Shown one piece after another: positions 10,939 through 21,100 of a stretch of DNA of 64,000 bases. Location: NCBI GenBank assembly GCA_008330645.1, contig VLTN01000082.1:1-64000 (forward strand), written 5' to 3'. Numbering within the stretch: the stretch's first letter is position 1; each line of letters begins with the position of its first letter. The notes under the pieces were generated by a model. The model had not been told where the DNA came from and ran no database searches. It saw nothing but the letters and a program-made list of their open reading frames with translations. A program made the position numbers and the translations under genes. Origin of the DNA: Cafeteria roenbergensis. Taxonomy: Eukaryota > Sar > Bigyra > Bicosoecida > Cafeteriaceae.

Positions 10939-11780
10939 GCACACCACCGCGAGAGGCACCGTCCACATCGGCGGGGTCTCGGGCGTGGCACACCACCTGG
11001 CGCGCTGCCGTTGCGGCAAGGGCTCCACCATCCGGGCGCACAACGACGTCCGCGACGTCCTGCACGCGGCGGTGCGCTCGGCGGGGCTGCAGTCGGTTGT
11101 GGAGCCCTCCAGCTGGCAGGACGGGCAGGCGCGCTTCGGGTCCCAGCCGGGGTCCAGCGAGGCCGCGCGCAAGCGACCGGACCTGCGGGTGCACGTCGAC
11201 TTCGAGACCACCTGTCTCGTCGACGTGCAGATCACCTCGGCGGTGAGCAAGTCCCACGTGACGCAGGGCCTGCAGAACATGGACGCCTTTCTCGAGCGCC
11301 GTGAGAAGGAGAAGATGGGGGAGTACAAGAAGAGCTCAGCTACAAAGGACAACTTGAGCTCCATTGTGCCCTTCGTCGTCACGACCACGGGACGCATGGG
11401 ACCGGCGGCCTTCGCCTTCCTCAAGAAGGTGGCGGACACGGCCTTCGGCGACCGGCCGAGGGAGCGTGCGCGCTGGGCCTTCCGCTGGCTGTCGAGGCTG
11501 AACGAGGTCATCGCCAAGGGACTGGCGACCCAGCTGATCGGGCAGACGCAGTACCTGCGACAGCAGGTGGAGCGCATGCGGTGAGCAGGGGCGGCTGAGT
11601 GGCGACTCGTTGCAGCGTGATGGCAGGGATCTGGGCTTGGGACTTGGGATTGCGGGTTTCGCGCGGTTTGTGATTCATCGGTGATGAAATTGCTGGATTG
11701 GTGTTTGATGAGTCTGTGAATCGAGTGTGTGGCATGGTTACGAGAGTTTTTGACCCCCCCCAACGATGTTCATTCATTCA
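10939..11780 (+). mobile_element. LINE copy G, 5'-truncated
   Basis: This copy corresponds to copy A from about 2855 to its end: zinc knuckle, endonuclease core (RPDL ... LVDVQIT) and 3' UTR. The frame is open from 10853 to the usual stop at 11584, and the first part of that frame is flanking sequence. It ends GACCCCCCCCAACGATGTTCA followed by ATTCATTCATCA, suggesting a short microsatellite-like tail. It lies on the far side of the NTPase-nuclease gene from copies A to F and in the same orientation. Confidence 0.85.
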
Positions 11781-12017
11781 TCATAATATTTGCGCTCGTG
11801 TTCCCGCCTTTGCAGGCGCCCTACCTGGTGAAGGAGGGCTAGGAGCGAGTGCTCCTGACGCGGAGGCAACCTCAGGACCCACGAACACCAGCGGCTTGCC
11901 GAGATGGAGCTTGTCCATCACCAGGCTCGCCGCTGGAGAGTCGAGAAGCAGGTCCCGCTTCAACGCCGCCTTGGTCGGCGTTGCCTGGGTGTGAAGCACC
12001 GAGTCGATCGTCGCCAT
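11781..12017 (-). CDS. Small unrecognised ORF ending at the LINE junction
   Basis: A 78-residue frame with an ATG start that contains LKRDLLLDSP and LHLGKPLVFVGPE, followed by a Pro/Ala-rich end. Its stop lies at the right boundary of LINE copy G, so it may be the 5' remnant of a longer minus-strand gene split by the insertion. I do not recognise a family. A relation to the N-terminus of the NTPase-nuclease gene, which reads the same way beyond the LINE, is possible but the splice phases I tried do not join them. It could also be a chance frame. Confidence 0.3.
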   Translation of the reverse strand: MATIDSVLHTQATPTKAALKRDLLLDSPAASLVMDKLHLGKPLVFVGPEVASASGALAPSPPSPGRAPAKAGTRAQIL

Positions 12018-12537
12018 GTTTGTGATGTCAATCGTGTGCTGCTGTCCCCTCGAGTTGAGCGGCCGCCGCCCTCAAGGCAGGGCAACAACCCCGGGCCCGC
12101 TCTGCCCCACGGCAGCCGCGGGCCATCCGACCCGCTCGCAAGCTCGCCCTCTGGGCAGGCACACCGGTTCGAGCCCACGTGGGGCTCACCGGCCGCACCC
12201 GTACCCGTACCCGCCGCACGCGCGTGCCCCCGAGTGGTGTGTGTGTGCTCTCGATTCGATCGTTTGACCCCTCCCTCCCGTCCCTCGGGCGACCCCGTGT
12301 GGTCCCCGCCGCGCCGAACTTTAGCCATTTAGGTCAACACCAGTCCTTCACCAACAAGCGGCCTCTCAACGCCCACACAGGTCAGCATGTTCGCTGAATA
12401 CTCGCCCTCCATTGGTTTGTTGCATCAAAACTGCTCTGCTCGCGTTCACGGCTTTTTCCACTGCTGCACAGCGCGGAGCACGACGTTCCAGCGCGAGCAC
12501 ATCCCCGACGCGCCTTGGCCCTCGGATGCCAGCGCAC
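12018..12537. other. Probable divergent 5' region, no gene seen
   Basis: Lies upstream of the ankyrin gene and of the small minus-strand ORF. It contains short simple repeats (CCGTACCCGTACCC near 12197; GTGTGTGTG near 12238). A GGTTCGAGCCC near 12165 resembles a tRNA B-box, but no tRNA fold fits. Confidence 0.4.
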
Positions 12538-14200
12538 ATGGCGGATCCGGCAGGTGAGGTATGCAGCGGTGCCCGGGGAGTGCTGGCACGGGAGGCGGCA
12601 GACTGCCTTGCCGTTTGGGCTTGCGTTGCCGTCTCCGCCCGCGTGCGTCGTCGGCGCTCGCGCATGCCCGCCATGAGTCCGGGGCCTGCCGCGACTCGAT
12701 GAGGTTGAGGTGCTCACGGCAGGGGGCAGGGGGCGGCAAGCAAGCTTGGCTGCCTCGCGTTGGTTTGATGGCGCAGGACTCGGGCGCGAAAAGCTCGAGG
12801 CCGCGCGGCGCGGCGATGCTGTGCGGCTCAGAGCCCTAATTGCTGAGGCGGGTGACCTTGAGGACGTTTGTGACGAGCGGGGGCGGACGCCTCTATACAT
12901 GGCATGCCAGAACGGCCACGATGCGGTGGTGCGGCTGCTTGTGGAGGCTGGGGCGGATGTCGACAAGGCCAGGACGGACATCGGCGCGACGCCTCTCTGC
13001 ATCGCATGCCAGAAGGGCCACGATGCGGTGGTGCGGCTGCTTGTGGAGGCTGGGGCGGATGCGAACAAGGCCACGCCGAGTGACTGCGCGACGCCTCTCT
13101 GCATCGCATGCCAGAAGGGCCACGACGCGGTGGTGCGGCTGCTTGTGGAGGCTGGGGCGGATGCGAACAAGGCCACGCCGAGTGACTGCGCGACGCCTCT
13201 CTGCATCGCATGCCAGAAGGGCCACGACGCGGTGGTGCGGCTGCTTGTGGAGGCTGGGGCGGATGTGAACAAGGCCAGGATGATCGACGGCGCGACGCCT
13301 CTTCTCATCGCATGCGTGAACGGCCACGATATGGTGGTGCGGCACCTTGTAGAGGCTGGGGCGGATGTGAACAAGGCCAAGACCACCACCGGCGCGACGC
13401 CTCTTCTCATCGCATGCGTGAACGGCCACGATATGGTGGTGCGGCACCTTGTAGAGGCTGGGGCGGATGTGAGCAAGGCCAAGACCACCACCGGCGCGAC
13501 GCCTCTCTTCATGGCATGCCAGCACGGCCACGATATGGTGGTGCGGCTGCTTGTGGAGGCTGGAGCGGATGTGAACAAGGCCAGGACGGACACCGGCGGG
13601 ACGCCTCTGGTCATCGCATGCCAGAACGGCCACGACGCGGTGGTGCGGCTGCTTGTGGAGGCTGGGGCGGATGTGAACAAGGCCAGGATGATCGACGGCG
13701 CGACGCCTCTCCTCATCGCGTGCCAGGAGGGCCATGAGGCAGTGGTGCGACTGCTTGTGGAGGCTGGGGCGGATGTGAACAAGGCCACGACGGACGACGG
13801 CGAGACGCCGCTCGTGGCTGCATGCCGCAGGCCAGACACCCGACTCGTGCGCCGCCTGCTTGCCGCCGGCGCCGACCCGAATATCTCAGACAGGCAGGGT
13901 AAGTCACCTCTTGAAGTGGCGGCGTTCCAGTGTCGCAGCGCCGCGGCAGTTCGGCTGCTGCGGGAAGCTGGTGCGCCCGCGCCGTCGTCTGGCGCCTCCG
14001 CCTCGGCAGGCCTCGCGATACTGCAGCTCACTGGCCACACAGACGTCATTGAGGCGCTTATGACGCCAACGCTATGGGAGCGGCGGTGTCGGCTCCTGGC
14101 CTGGCGGACGAGTGTCCAAAGGTGCAGTCATTTCGGTGCATGTGTTGTCTCCGCTGCGGCTCATGAGAGGGTGTCGTCCGGCGAGTGCACCGTGGCGTGA
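12538..14200 (+). CDS. Ankyrin-repeat protein
   Basis: Proposed as two exons, 12538-12553 (MADPA plus one base; donor GCAG|GTGAGG) and 12777-14200 (acceptor GCGCAG), giving 479 residues. The phases fit, and exon 2 has no suitable ATG before its first repeat. The product is almost entirely about 12 ankyrin repeats with consensus TPLxIACQNGHDxVVRLL then VEAGADVNKA, most of them 34 residues rather than 33. The last two repeats (from ETPLVAAC) are more diverged and form the cap. Ankyrin stacks bind other proteins; nothing shows the partner. There is no membrane segment or catalytic domain, though the last 40 or so residues are non-repeat. It neighbours the LINE/NTPase block and reads towards a glycosyltransferase gene. 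Confidence 0.8.
12885..13800 (+). repeat. Tandem 102-bp ankyrin-coding units
   Basis: Nine 102-bp units in a row, several almost identical at DNA level. The units beginning near 12987, 13089 and 13191 share nearly all bases, and those near 13293 and 13395 differ at only a few positions, including a Ser for Asn change. This points to recent unequal exchange or conversion within the gene. Confidence 0.85.
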
Positions 14201-15160
14201 ATGCTCGGGACTGGAAAGGCACTGGCGAGGCGGTATCAAGGCGTTGAGGCCATATTCTCGGCGCGCGCTCCACTGCTCGGGGGCTGCGATGAGAACCTCG
14301 TTGACTAGACAGTTGTTGCCAGCCAGTGCAGGGGAGGCTCCGCCTCGGCCTGCGCGTCTCTTGCACCTTGAAAAGCGCGATCGCCTTGCGCGATCACGCG
14401 CCGTACGCTATTTCTGAGCATCTGCCATGCCCAGTCACGTCAGCACTGCGGGCCACAGCCCGCCGGTCCGCGAAGACGACGACCTCGCTGAAGAGCTCGT
14501 CTCGATCTCGGCGCCTCCCCAGAGGCGGTCCGCACGGTGGCAGGCAAGGCCAACGGCAGCGCTGCTTTCGCTGCAACGGGCAACGAGACTGGTTCCATGT
14601 CCCACAGCTGAGAATGCCCACGAACACTTGACCGCGCCAAGACATGCCTGCCCTGGCGATGCCGAGCTTGGACACCAACGCAACCGGCTTCAAGGGAGGG
14701 TGAGCCATCCGCAATGCCAGGACAGGCTGCAGCTTCAGCCTGCGCCTCGGATCTCTCTGCTTCATCATGTCAGCACCAGATGGCCGATTTGCGATCTCGG
14801 CCGAACGGCGGCGTCGGCCATGGACGGTTTGCGACGCGCTGCCGACCCGGCATCCTTCGTCAGCCCTGGGGTGTTTCCAAGCCAGGGTGCGCGCGACACG
14901 TTCTCGATTGCCAGGCAAAGTGCGTGGCAGCGGGCCAGAGCGCACGGTAGGCAAGTTCGCTGCCAAAACTGCTTGCCCGCCAACACACATCTGCCGCGCA
15001 GCACGCCCTGGGTGACGACCTCTTCGCTCGCCCTGGAGGGCGAATGCAACAGGAGCGATGCCACAGGGGCGGTTGTCACGGCTTTGGCGCTGTAGCACGC
15101 GACGGCGGGGACTGGCACTCAGCGCCACACGCCGTCCAAAGCAACTCTGTCGAATCAAGT
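14201..15160. other. Convergent intergenic gap without recognised gene
   Basis: The 960 bp between the ends of two convergent genes are the least GC-rich stretch outside the LINE block. Frames on both strands are open for up to 267 codons, but their composition (Arg, Cys, Ser, Trp) looks non-coding. I see no RNA gene or repeat. Confidence 0.4.
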
Positions 15161-17536
15161 CTAGCCTGCTGAAAAGTACTGCGGCCGGTTCTTCCACTTC
15201 GAACGGAAGAGCTTGCCATTTTTGCGGAGCAGATCGTCGTAGTCGAGCTTGGCCTCGGAGTGAATGCGCGCCGTCGTCTTGTGCGCCTCGTGGAGAACGC
15301 CGCCAAACTCGCGATAGGCGATGAAGTAGCCTGCCTCGCGGAGTGCAAAGCTCAGGTCGGTGTCCTCAAAGCCCGCAGGGAAGAAGCGCTCGTCGAACCC
15401 GGGCGTGTCCATCAACGCCGAAAGCTTTGCCACCATGCCGCCCGAGCCGAGGTAGCCAACCGACACCCGGAAGCCCAGCTTGTCCGTTTCGGAGTTGGCG
15501 CCCCGCCGCGGGAGGCCGTACACAACTGTGTCGTAGGGCAGGTCCGGGTTGAACCAGCCAGCCGCCCACCCGATGGCCCCCAGTCGGGGGTTGGAGAGGT
15601 GGATGGCCTCTGTCTCGTACATCCAGGACGCCGACGTGATGAGCATGTCCGAGTCGAAGAAGGACACCAGGACGCGAGACGGCACGAACCCAGGCAAGTT
15701 GATCGCCGCCAGCCCTGCGTTGCGGCCGGCACTGCAGCCCGGGGAGTCGATCTGCACGACCGTGATGCCGAGTTCGGCTTTGAGGTCGGCGAGCACCTGG
15801 GGGGACTCGTCCGTGGAGGCTGTGTCGACGACGATGACCTGCATCGTGGTCTTGGTCGCGCCGTGCTTGAGCGCGCTGCGGACCATCCTGCCGATAAAGT
15901 CCCCGTTGTTGTGGCAGAGGATGATCACGACAAAGGCGTGCTGCAGCTTGTGGTCCTGCATCATCGCGTCGGCGACGCGCCCCCACGAGTACTGCTGGAG
16001 CGTGGTGGAAAGGTCGTCCGAGGACGGGGCGGGGAGCTCCGAGCACGCCAGCGACGCAAACTGGTGCGCGTCCTTGGCCTGGTGGATGAAGGGCAGCCCC
16101 TTGAGTTCCTCGCTGAACGTCGCCACGACGGGAAGCCCCGCGAACCCGTACTCGAACACCTTGACGGGGGAGATGGTCTCCAGGAGCGGGCCGGGGGCGA
16201 ACGGAAGCAAGCCCACAGTGGCAGCCTGCACGTAGGCCGTCAGCTCCGAGTGCTGCTTGAGGCCGATGAGGTGGACGTTTCGGAAGTCCTTGTTCATGTC
16301 CTTCACCTGCTGGGACGCGTCGCCGATGATCACGAACTCCGTGTCCGGACACACCTTGGCCGCCTCGTGGATGAAGTCCCAGCGAAGCCACGAGCCGTAG
16401 AGCGACCCGAAGTAGAGCGCCACGCGGCTGGCGCCTGGCGGCCAGTCCCCCGGCAAGGCCAACTCGGCCTCGCGAAACGCGGCGGGGCGAAACTCGAGCT
16501 CGTTGGCAGCGTTGGGGAGGTACTCGACCTGCCCCGCAAAGTACGCCTGCGCCTGGCGCTGCAGTGCCAGCGCCGTCGCCACAACGCGGTCGGCAGAGTT
16601 GAGGATGCGCACCAGGTCTGCCTTGTTGAACCAGTCGCCCCCGAGGGCCTTGTCGAACCAGTCGTCCAGAATCTCGACGACGACCTGGGTCTTGTGGCGG
16701 CGCGCGGCTTCCACGACGGGAATCACGTCCCTGTGCGGCACCTCGATGATGACGCGCGCGCCGCGAGACAGGGACGGCACCAGGTTCGTTGCGACCGCCG
16801 GCGAAAGCTGCATTTGCTGCACTGCCAACCCGCTCACCCCGGTCACGAATGTCGTGCCCTGGTTCTCGAACGACGCTGAGGGAAAGATGTACACGAAATG
16901 GACGGTGCAGAAGCGATGCGCGAACGCCCTCGCGAGCTGTGCCGACCGCTGCCCACCGCCTGCGTCGCCCAATGGAATGCCCGACACAATGAGGAACTCG
17001 CAGCCGGGCAGCTGCTGCGTAGGAAGGGGCTGGGGCGGCGGCGGGGCGCTTGCCCGGAGCTGGCGATCAACGCCCTTGCCCAGACTCGCTTTCCAGTCAG
17101 CGACGGCCTGCTGCGAGTCTTCGTGGGAAAGCGGCTGCTCGTGGACGGGAGGCTCGAGCCGGCTGGGCTCGGAAGGGGGGGCGGGCGCGTGCACTGCGTC
17201 CCCTGGTCGGGAGGGTGGCTGCGAGGCCTCGGTCGGGGACGGCTTGCGGACGGGGTGGCCCATCGCGTCCTCCCGCGAGCCCATGTTGGGCAGCTTCGCG
17301 CTCCCGTCAGGGCTTCCTGCCCGTGCAGGGACCTTTGCAGCCGACGAGCGCGCAGCCTCGGAGGTCAGCAAGAACGCTGCGGCAAGGAGGCACAACGCAA
17401 GGACCGCCAAGGCCGTCGCCTGGCGCCGCCCAGAGCCGCAGAGGCCGCCGCGCGCCCCAACGCCCTGGCAGCCTCCGCCGCACGGCCCGTCCGAGGCGCG
17501 GTGAACCGGACGCGCTCGGCGACCCCGCGTGTGCAT
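15161..17536 (-). CDS. Bifunctional glycosyltransferase, GT4-like plus GT2-like, type II membrane protein
   Basis: 791 residues if started at the ATG at 17536; the frame is open further upstream, but that part is low-complexity and crosses a long poly-C tract on the opposite strand. One membrane anchor lies at about residues 40-57, followed by a Pro-rich stem, a Golgi type II layout. Residues from about 178 to 510 are a GT-B, GT4-like module: a glycine-rich nucleotide loop (GIPLGDAGGGQRS), PNAAN, and ISPVKVFEYGFAGLPVVA near its end. Residues from about 530 are a GT-A, GT2-like module: VIILCHNN, VVDTASTDES, and DxD in FFDSDML near 625. The fusion suggests sequential addition of two sugars to one glycan; donor and acceptor are unknown. 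The next gene upstream, exportin-4, reads the same way. Confidence 0.85.
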   Translation of the reverse strand: MHTRGRRARPVHRASDGPCGGGCQGVGARGGLCGSGRRQATALAVLALCLLAAAFLLTSEAARSSAAKVPARAGSPDGSAKLPNMGSREDAMGHPVRKPSPTEASQPPSRPGDAVHAPAPPSEPSRLEPPVHEQPLSHEDSQQAVADWKASLGKGVDRQLRASAPPPPQPLPTQQLPGCEFLIVSGIPLGDAGGGQRSAQLARAFAHRFCTVHFVYIFPSASFENQGTTFVTGVSGLAVQQMQLSPAVATNLVPSLSRGARVIIEVPHRDVIPVVEAARRHKTQVVVEILDDWFDKALGGDWFNKADLVRILNSADRVVATALALQRQAQAYFAGQVEYLPNAANELEFRPAAFREAELALPGDWPPGASRVALYFGSLYGSWLRWDFIHEAAKVCPDTEFVIIGDASQQVKDMNKDFRNVHLIGLKQHSELTAYVQAATVGLLPFAPGPLLETISPVKVFEYGFAGLPVVATFSEELKGLPFIHQAKDAHQFASLACSELPAPSSDDLSTTLQQYSWGRVADAMMQDHKLQHAFVVIILCHNNGDFIGRMVRSALKHGATKTTMQVIVVDTASTDESPQVLADLKAELGITVVQIDSPGCSAGRNAGLAAINLPGFVPSRVLVSFFDSDMLITSASWMYETEAIHLSNPRLGAIGWAAGWFNPDLPYDTVVYGLPRRGANSETDKLGFRVSVGYLGSGGMVAKLSALMDTPGFDERFFPAGFEDTDLSFALREAGYFIAYREFGGVLHEAHKTTARIHSEAKLDYDDLLRKNGKLFRSKWKNRPQYFSAG

Positions 17537-18170
17537 GCCTCGCGCCGCGGGGCAGCGTTGCGGCGCCCTGGTGGAGAGTGGGCCGCGGGGCGAAGAATCG
17601 CAAAGTCCGAAATGCTTTGCTTTTTTGCGTGTCGCGGCACCAGCAGAGCCCCCTCCCAACGCCGGCCAGCGCACGCAAGGAAACAAACAAGCCCCAGCGA
17701 CGGTGAGCCAGCTGCGGCTGCCGCCATTTCTTCCCCCCCCCCCCCCCCCCCCCCCACACCGCTGACCTGTTCCTGCAGGGGAGGGGGGTGGGCCCGGGGC
17801 GGCCGCAACGACCCGAGGGCAGTGAGCCCCCTCCCAACGCCAGCTCAAGGGGGGGGGGTTTCGCCGCGCACGGGGAGTGGTGCGCCAGACCCAGGCCAAT
17901 GAGTAGTGTCCCCTGCTTGTCCAGCCTTGGCTTCTCGGAGCCTTGGCGCACCGCCGCACACCAGTCAGGACCGCGCTTAGTTTCGGTGGAGGCTGGGCGG
18001 CGCGGCGCCTGCCGCACGCACTTGGCGCTTCAAGCGGGGGGAAGGCTGCGTCCAGCGGCGCACGCTGGTCGCCAGTGCTTTTCCCACTCCACGCCGAGCG
18101 GGCGTCTAGCGCCGCTCGGACACTCAACATGCGCTTGCAAGCTCAGGCGCGGGCCTGGTCCGGTCTTCGG
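17537..18170. other. Gap with 23-bp poly-C tract
   Basis: 5' region of the glycosyltransferase gene and 3' side of the exportin-4 gene. It has a run of about 23 C at 17733-17755, followed by CTGACCTGTTCCTGCAG, which read on the plus strand resembles a branch point, pyrimidine tract and acceptor; a GTGAGC lies upstream at 17703. No plus-strand exon pair supports it. Confidence 0.5.
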
Positions 18171-21100
18171 TCAAAACGTGGCAAGCAGCGACCCGGTCCT
18201 CAGACAAAAGTCAGCAAACGCCCCCGCAGCGTGCGCTGATGCTCTGCGCCGGGCGGGCCCGGTGCTGGGCTGCCGAGCACCCTCGGCAAACAGTCGCGCG
18301 ATCGCCGCGGCATCGAGCTCAATTTTGCGCGCCGCCCCGGGGTCGGAACTTCGCCCAGCGAGGCTCGCAAATGCTGCCGCTACTTCCGCCGGAAGGGCCC
18401 TGGCGCTGGCCACCAGCAGGTGGCCAGTCGCCGAGGCAAGCGCTGCGCTTTCAAAGTCGGCCAGGGCCCGAGTCAGCGCTACGGCCGGAAGGCCTGCCAG
18501 AAGCGAGCTCAGGGCTGGGGCCTGGCGGAGCGCCAGCGCTTCCACAAGCGCGGTCAGGGCCCGGACGCACGCGACGGCCACCTGCTCGCTCGGGTTCTTG
18601 GCGCCCGTGGCAAGCGTCAGGACAATGGCCCGCTGCACTCCGGCTTCGGCGGCGACGAGCTGCGCCGAGAACTCGTCCACAGCGCTGCCCAGCGTGGAGC
18701 CGGCCGTCAGCGCAATGTCCGGACAGGCTAAGCGCTCCTCGTTGCACCACACGGCCGCCGCCAGCATGCCCGCCAGCGCGGCTTCCGCAAGGCCCCTGGC
18801 CGCGGCGTCGTCCTCGGCGGCAGTGGACGGGGCGGTGGCCATGTCCATTCGCGACTTGGACGTGACGGCCCGGAGCAGCGACAGCATGCTGCTGACTGTC
18901 TCCGACCCGTCCGAGTCAGCCGGCCGTGGCCCGGCCGCCGAGCTGGTCAGCGCCTCAAAGGTTGCGCGCAGGTGGGGCGCCAGCGCCGCCGTGTGCCCGG
19001 CGGGAAGCTCGGGAAGGATGGCGTCCACGATGGAGGCGCTGAACCCGAGCGCGACGGTGGCGACGACTGACAGTGCCCCGTGCGTCGACACGGCCGCCGC
19101 GACGCCGGCGAGGTGGCGGCCGACAACGTGGAGGTGCCACTCCGGCGGCGCCCCCGACGCGACGACGAAGCGGGTGAGGCACCGCATGGCGGCCTCCACC
19201 TCGTGGCTCAGTTCCGACGCAAAGGCCGCGCTCGCCCACGCGTCCAGGAGCCCCAGCGACGAAGCGAAGCGGGCTCCGCGGGCGGCCTCGTCCTCGATGC
19301 CGCGGTTCCCCGCCGCCACGCAGCCTGCCACCCGCGCCAGCGTGGGCGCGGCCAGCCGCGCGAAGCTCTGCCCCGCACCGTCCGCCGCAGCTTTGCTTGG
19401 GTCCAACGCCAGCGCCGCGGCTGCCGAGGCCAGGCGAGCCGCCGCCCGGGGCGACTGGCCCGCCAGCTCCAGCATGCGCACTCGAACGCCGCCTTCCAGC
19501 GCCGTGTGGAGGCCGGTCCACTCAGCGGCGGCGACGGCCATCTGCGCGCGGGCGGGCCGCCCCACAGCGAGCGCCAGCAAGCGCGAGGCCTCCTCGGCCA
19601 CCCGCTCCTCGCCCGGCCACGCGGCCAGGGCGCCGCAGGCGCAGCGCACCACCATGCCCACGCATGCCCGGCGGGGGCCCCCCGACCCGTCGCGGCCGGC
19701 CCCGAACGCAGCTCTGAGCGCCATAGTGGGCGACGGCTGGACGAAAAAGTACGTGCCAGCCACGCGCCGGAGCGCCTGCAGGCTGGCGGCCGCCACTGCG
19801 GGGCTCAGCGCCGCTGCCGCCGCCGCGCCCACGCCGGACCGCATGGCCTCGCGCTCGGCCACGCGCGTCGTTGACGCCACGAGCTGCACCAGGGGGCAGC
19901 CCTCCGGCGAGGCCGCGGCCGCCGAGACCGCCGCAAGCGTCGGCGGCACGGCCGGCGTTTCGCCCCGTCCAGAGTCGGCCAGCAGGTTGGCGGCGAAGGC
20001 CAGTGCCCACGTCAGCGCCTCGTGCGCGGCGGCCGCGTCTGCCTCCGGCACTGGCCCGCTGGCGCCCGCCGCGGCAGCCGCAAGCGCTGCACACCGCTCT
20101 GCTGCTGTTTCCAGGACGCGCCTCGCGTAGGCTGCGGCCTCTGCCGGGCAGGCGCGGCCCACGCAGGCCAGGCTCTGCATCTCCTCCTCCTGGACGCTGT
20201 CGTCGCCAAAGGGGTCCTCGTCGTCGTCGCCGCAGCGCACGAGCGCGTCAGCGCAGGCCATGCGGCAGTCGGCAGCGGCAGCGTACACCTTGCCACAGCA
20301 CGCCACCAGCTGCGCTGCGGCGGGGGAAGCCAAGATGCCGGCGCCCCGGGTGGCCTCAGCGCCCGCCGCGGCTCTCGCCTTGGTCCCCGCGGCGCGCGGC
20401 TCCGCCGTGGCGGCCAGCCTCGTGGCGTCGGCCACCAGCGACGCCCAGGCGGCCAGCAGCGAAGCGGCGGCGGTGGATGTCGACTCGTAGGCGTCGCGGT
20501 GGGAGTCCGCGGCGACTTGCGCGCCGGAGGACAAGGCCGCCGCCAGCGCAGCGGCCTGGCGCTGTTGCAGGGCGAGGACGGTGCCGTGCGCCGCCAGCAG
20601 CAGCGCCAGCGGGTCCGACTGCCCGTTGGACGAAGCTTGCGCGCTGGCATCGTGCCAGAACGCAAAGCCGGCCGCGGCCGCCAGGCGGGCGAGAGCGGCG
20701 GCTGCCTGGCACCTGAGCGCGGCCGCCGCAGCGGCCAGCGCCCCTGCTCTGCTCTCAGCTGCAGCAGGGGTGGCGGCTCCCGCGGCGGTCGCAGCCGCGC
20801 CCGCCGAGGTGCTGGCCGGGCCGTCCGGCCGGTGCACCGCGAAGCACAGCAGACGCGCCAGCGTTCCCACGTGAGTGCCTGCGCACGCGCGCCCCACCCG
20901 GTCGAAGGATCCGCCGGACACGTTGGCAAGCGCCCCGAGCAGCCGCATCAGCTCGGCAGCGGCGGCATCAGCACGGGCTTCCCGCGCCCACGTGAAGGCC
21001 TCGCTCGCCTCGGCCACGAGCCGGCCGTCAAGCAGCGTGGCTGCCATCGCGCTGCCCACCGCAGCTGCGACCGTGGCCTCCTCGTCCGCCAGCGCGACAG

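Noticed and set aside
1-12000. CRISPR array or tandem-satellite reading of the repeated block
   Set aside because: Units are unequal, code for the same endonuclease C-terminus and end in a shared 3' UTR, which fits truncated LINE copies.
12120-12190. tRNA-like B-box GGTTCGAGCCC
   Set aside because: The T stem has at most two pairs and no acceptor or D arm can be drawn around it.
12382-14049. 555-codon minus-strand frame with regular FTSAPASTSSRTT repeats
   Set aside because: The regularity is the antisense reading of the ankyrin repeats, not an independent repetitive protein.
14394-15197. Possible minus-strand gene downstream of the ankyrin gene
   Set aside because: Cys/Arg/Ser-rich without motifs, and overlapping frames of similar length exist on the other strand.
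15260-16879. 539-codon plus-strand frame antisense to the GT4-GT2 gene
   Set aside because: Val/Arg/Asp/His-rich sequence with no domain, fully overlapping a clear glycosyltransferase.
17703-17779. Plus-strand mini-intron GTGAGC ... poly-C ... CTGCAG
   Set aside because: The signals look good, but no coding exon is supported on either side on that strand.
17788-20130. 780-codon plus-strand frame antisense to exportin-4
   Set aside because: Composition (Ala, Ser, Arg, Pro) and exact mirroring of exportin-4 codons mark it as an antisense shadow produced by high GC at codon position 3.
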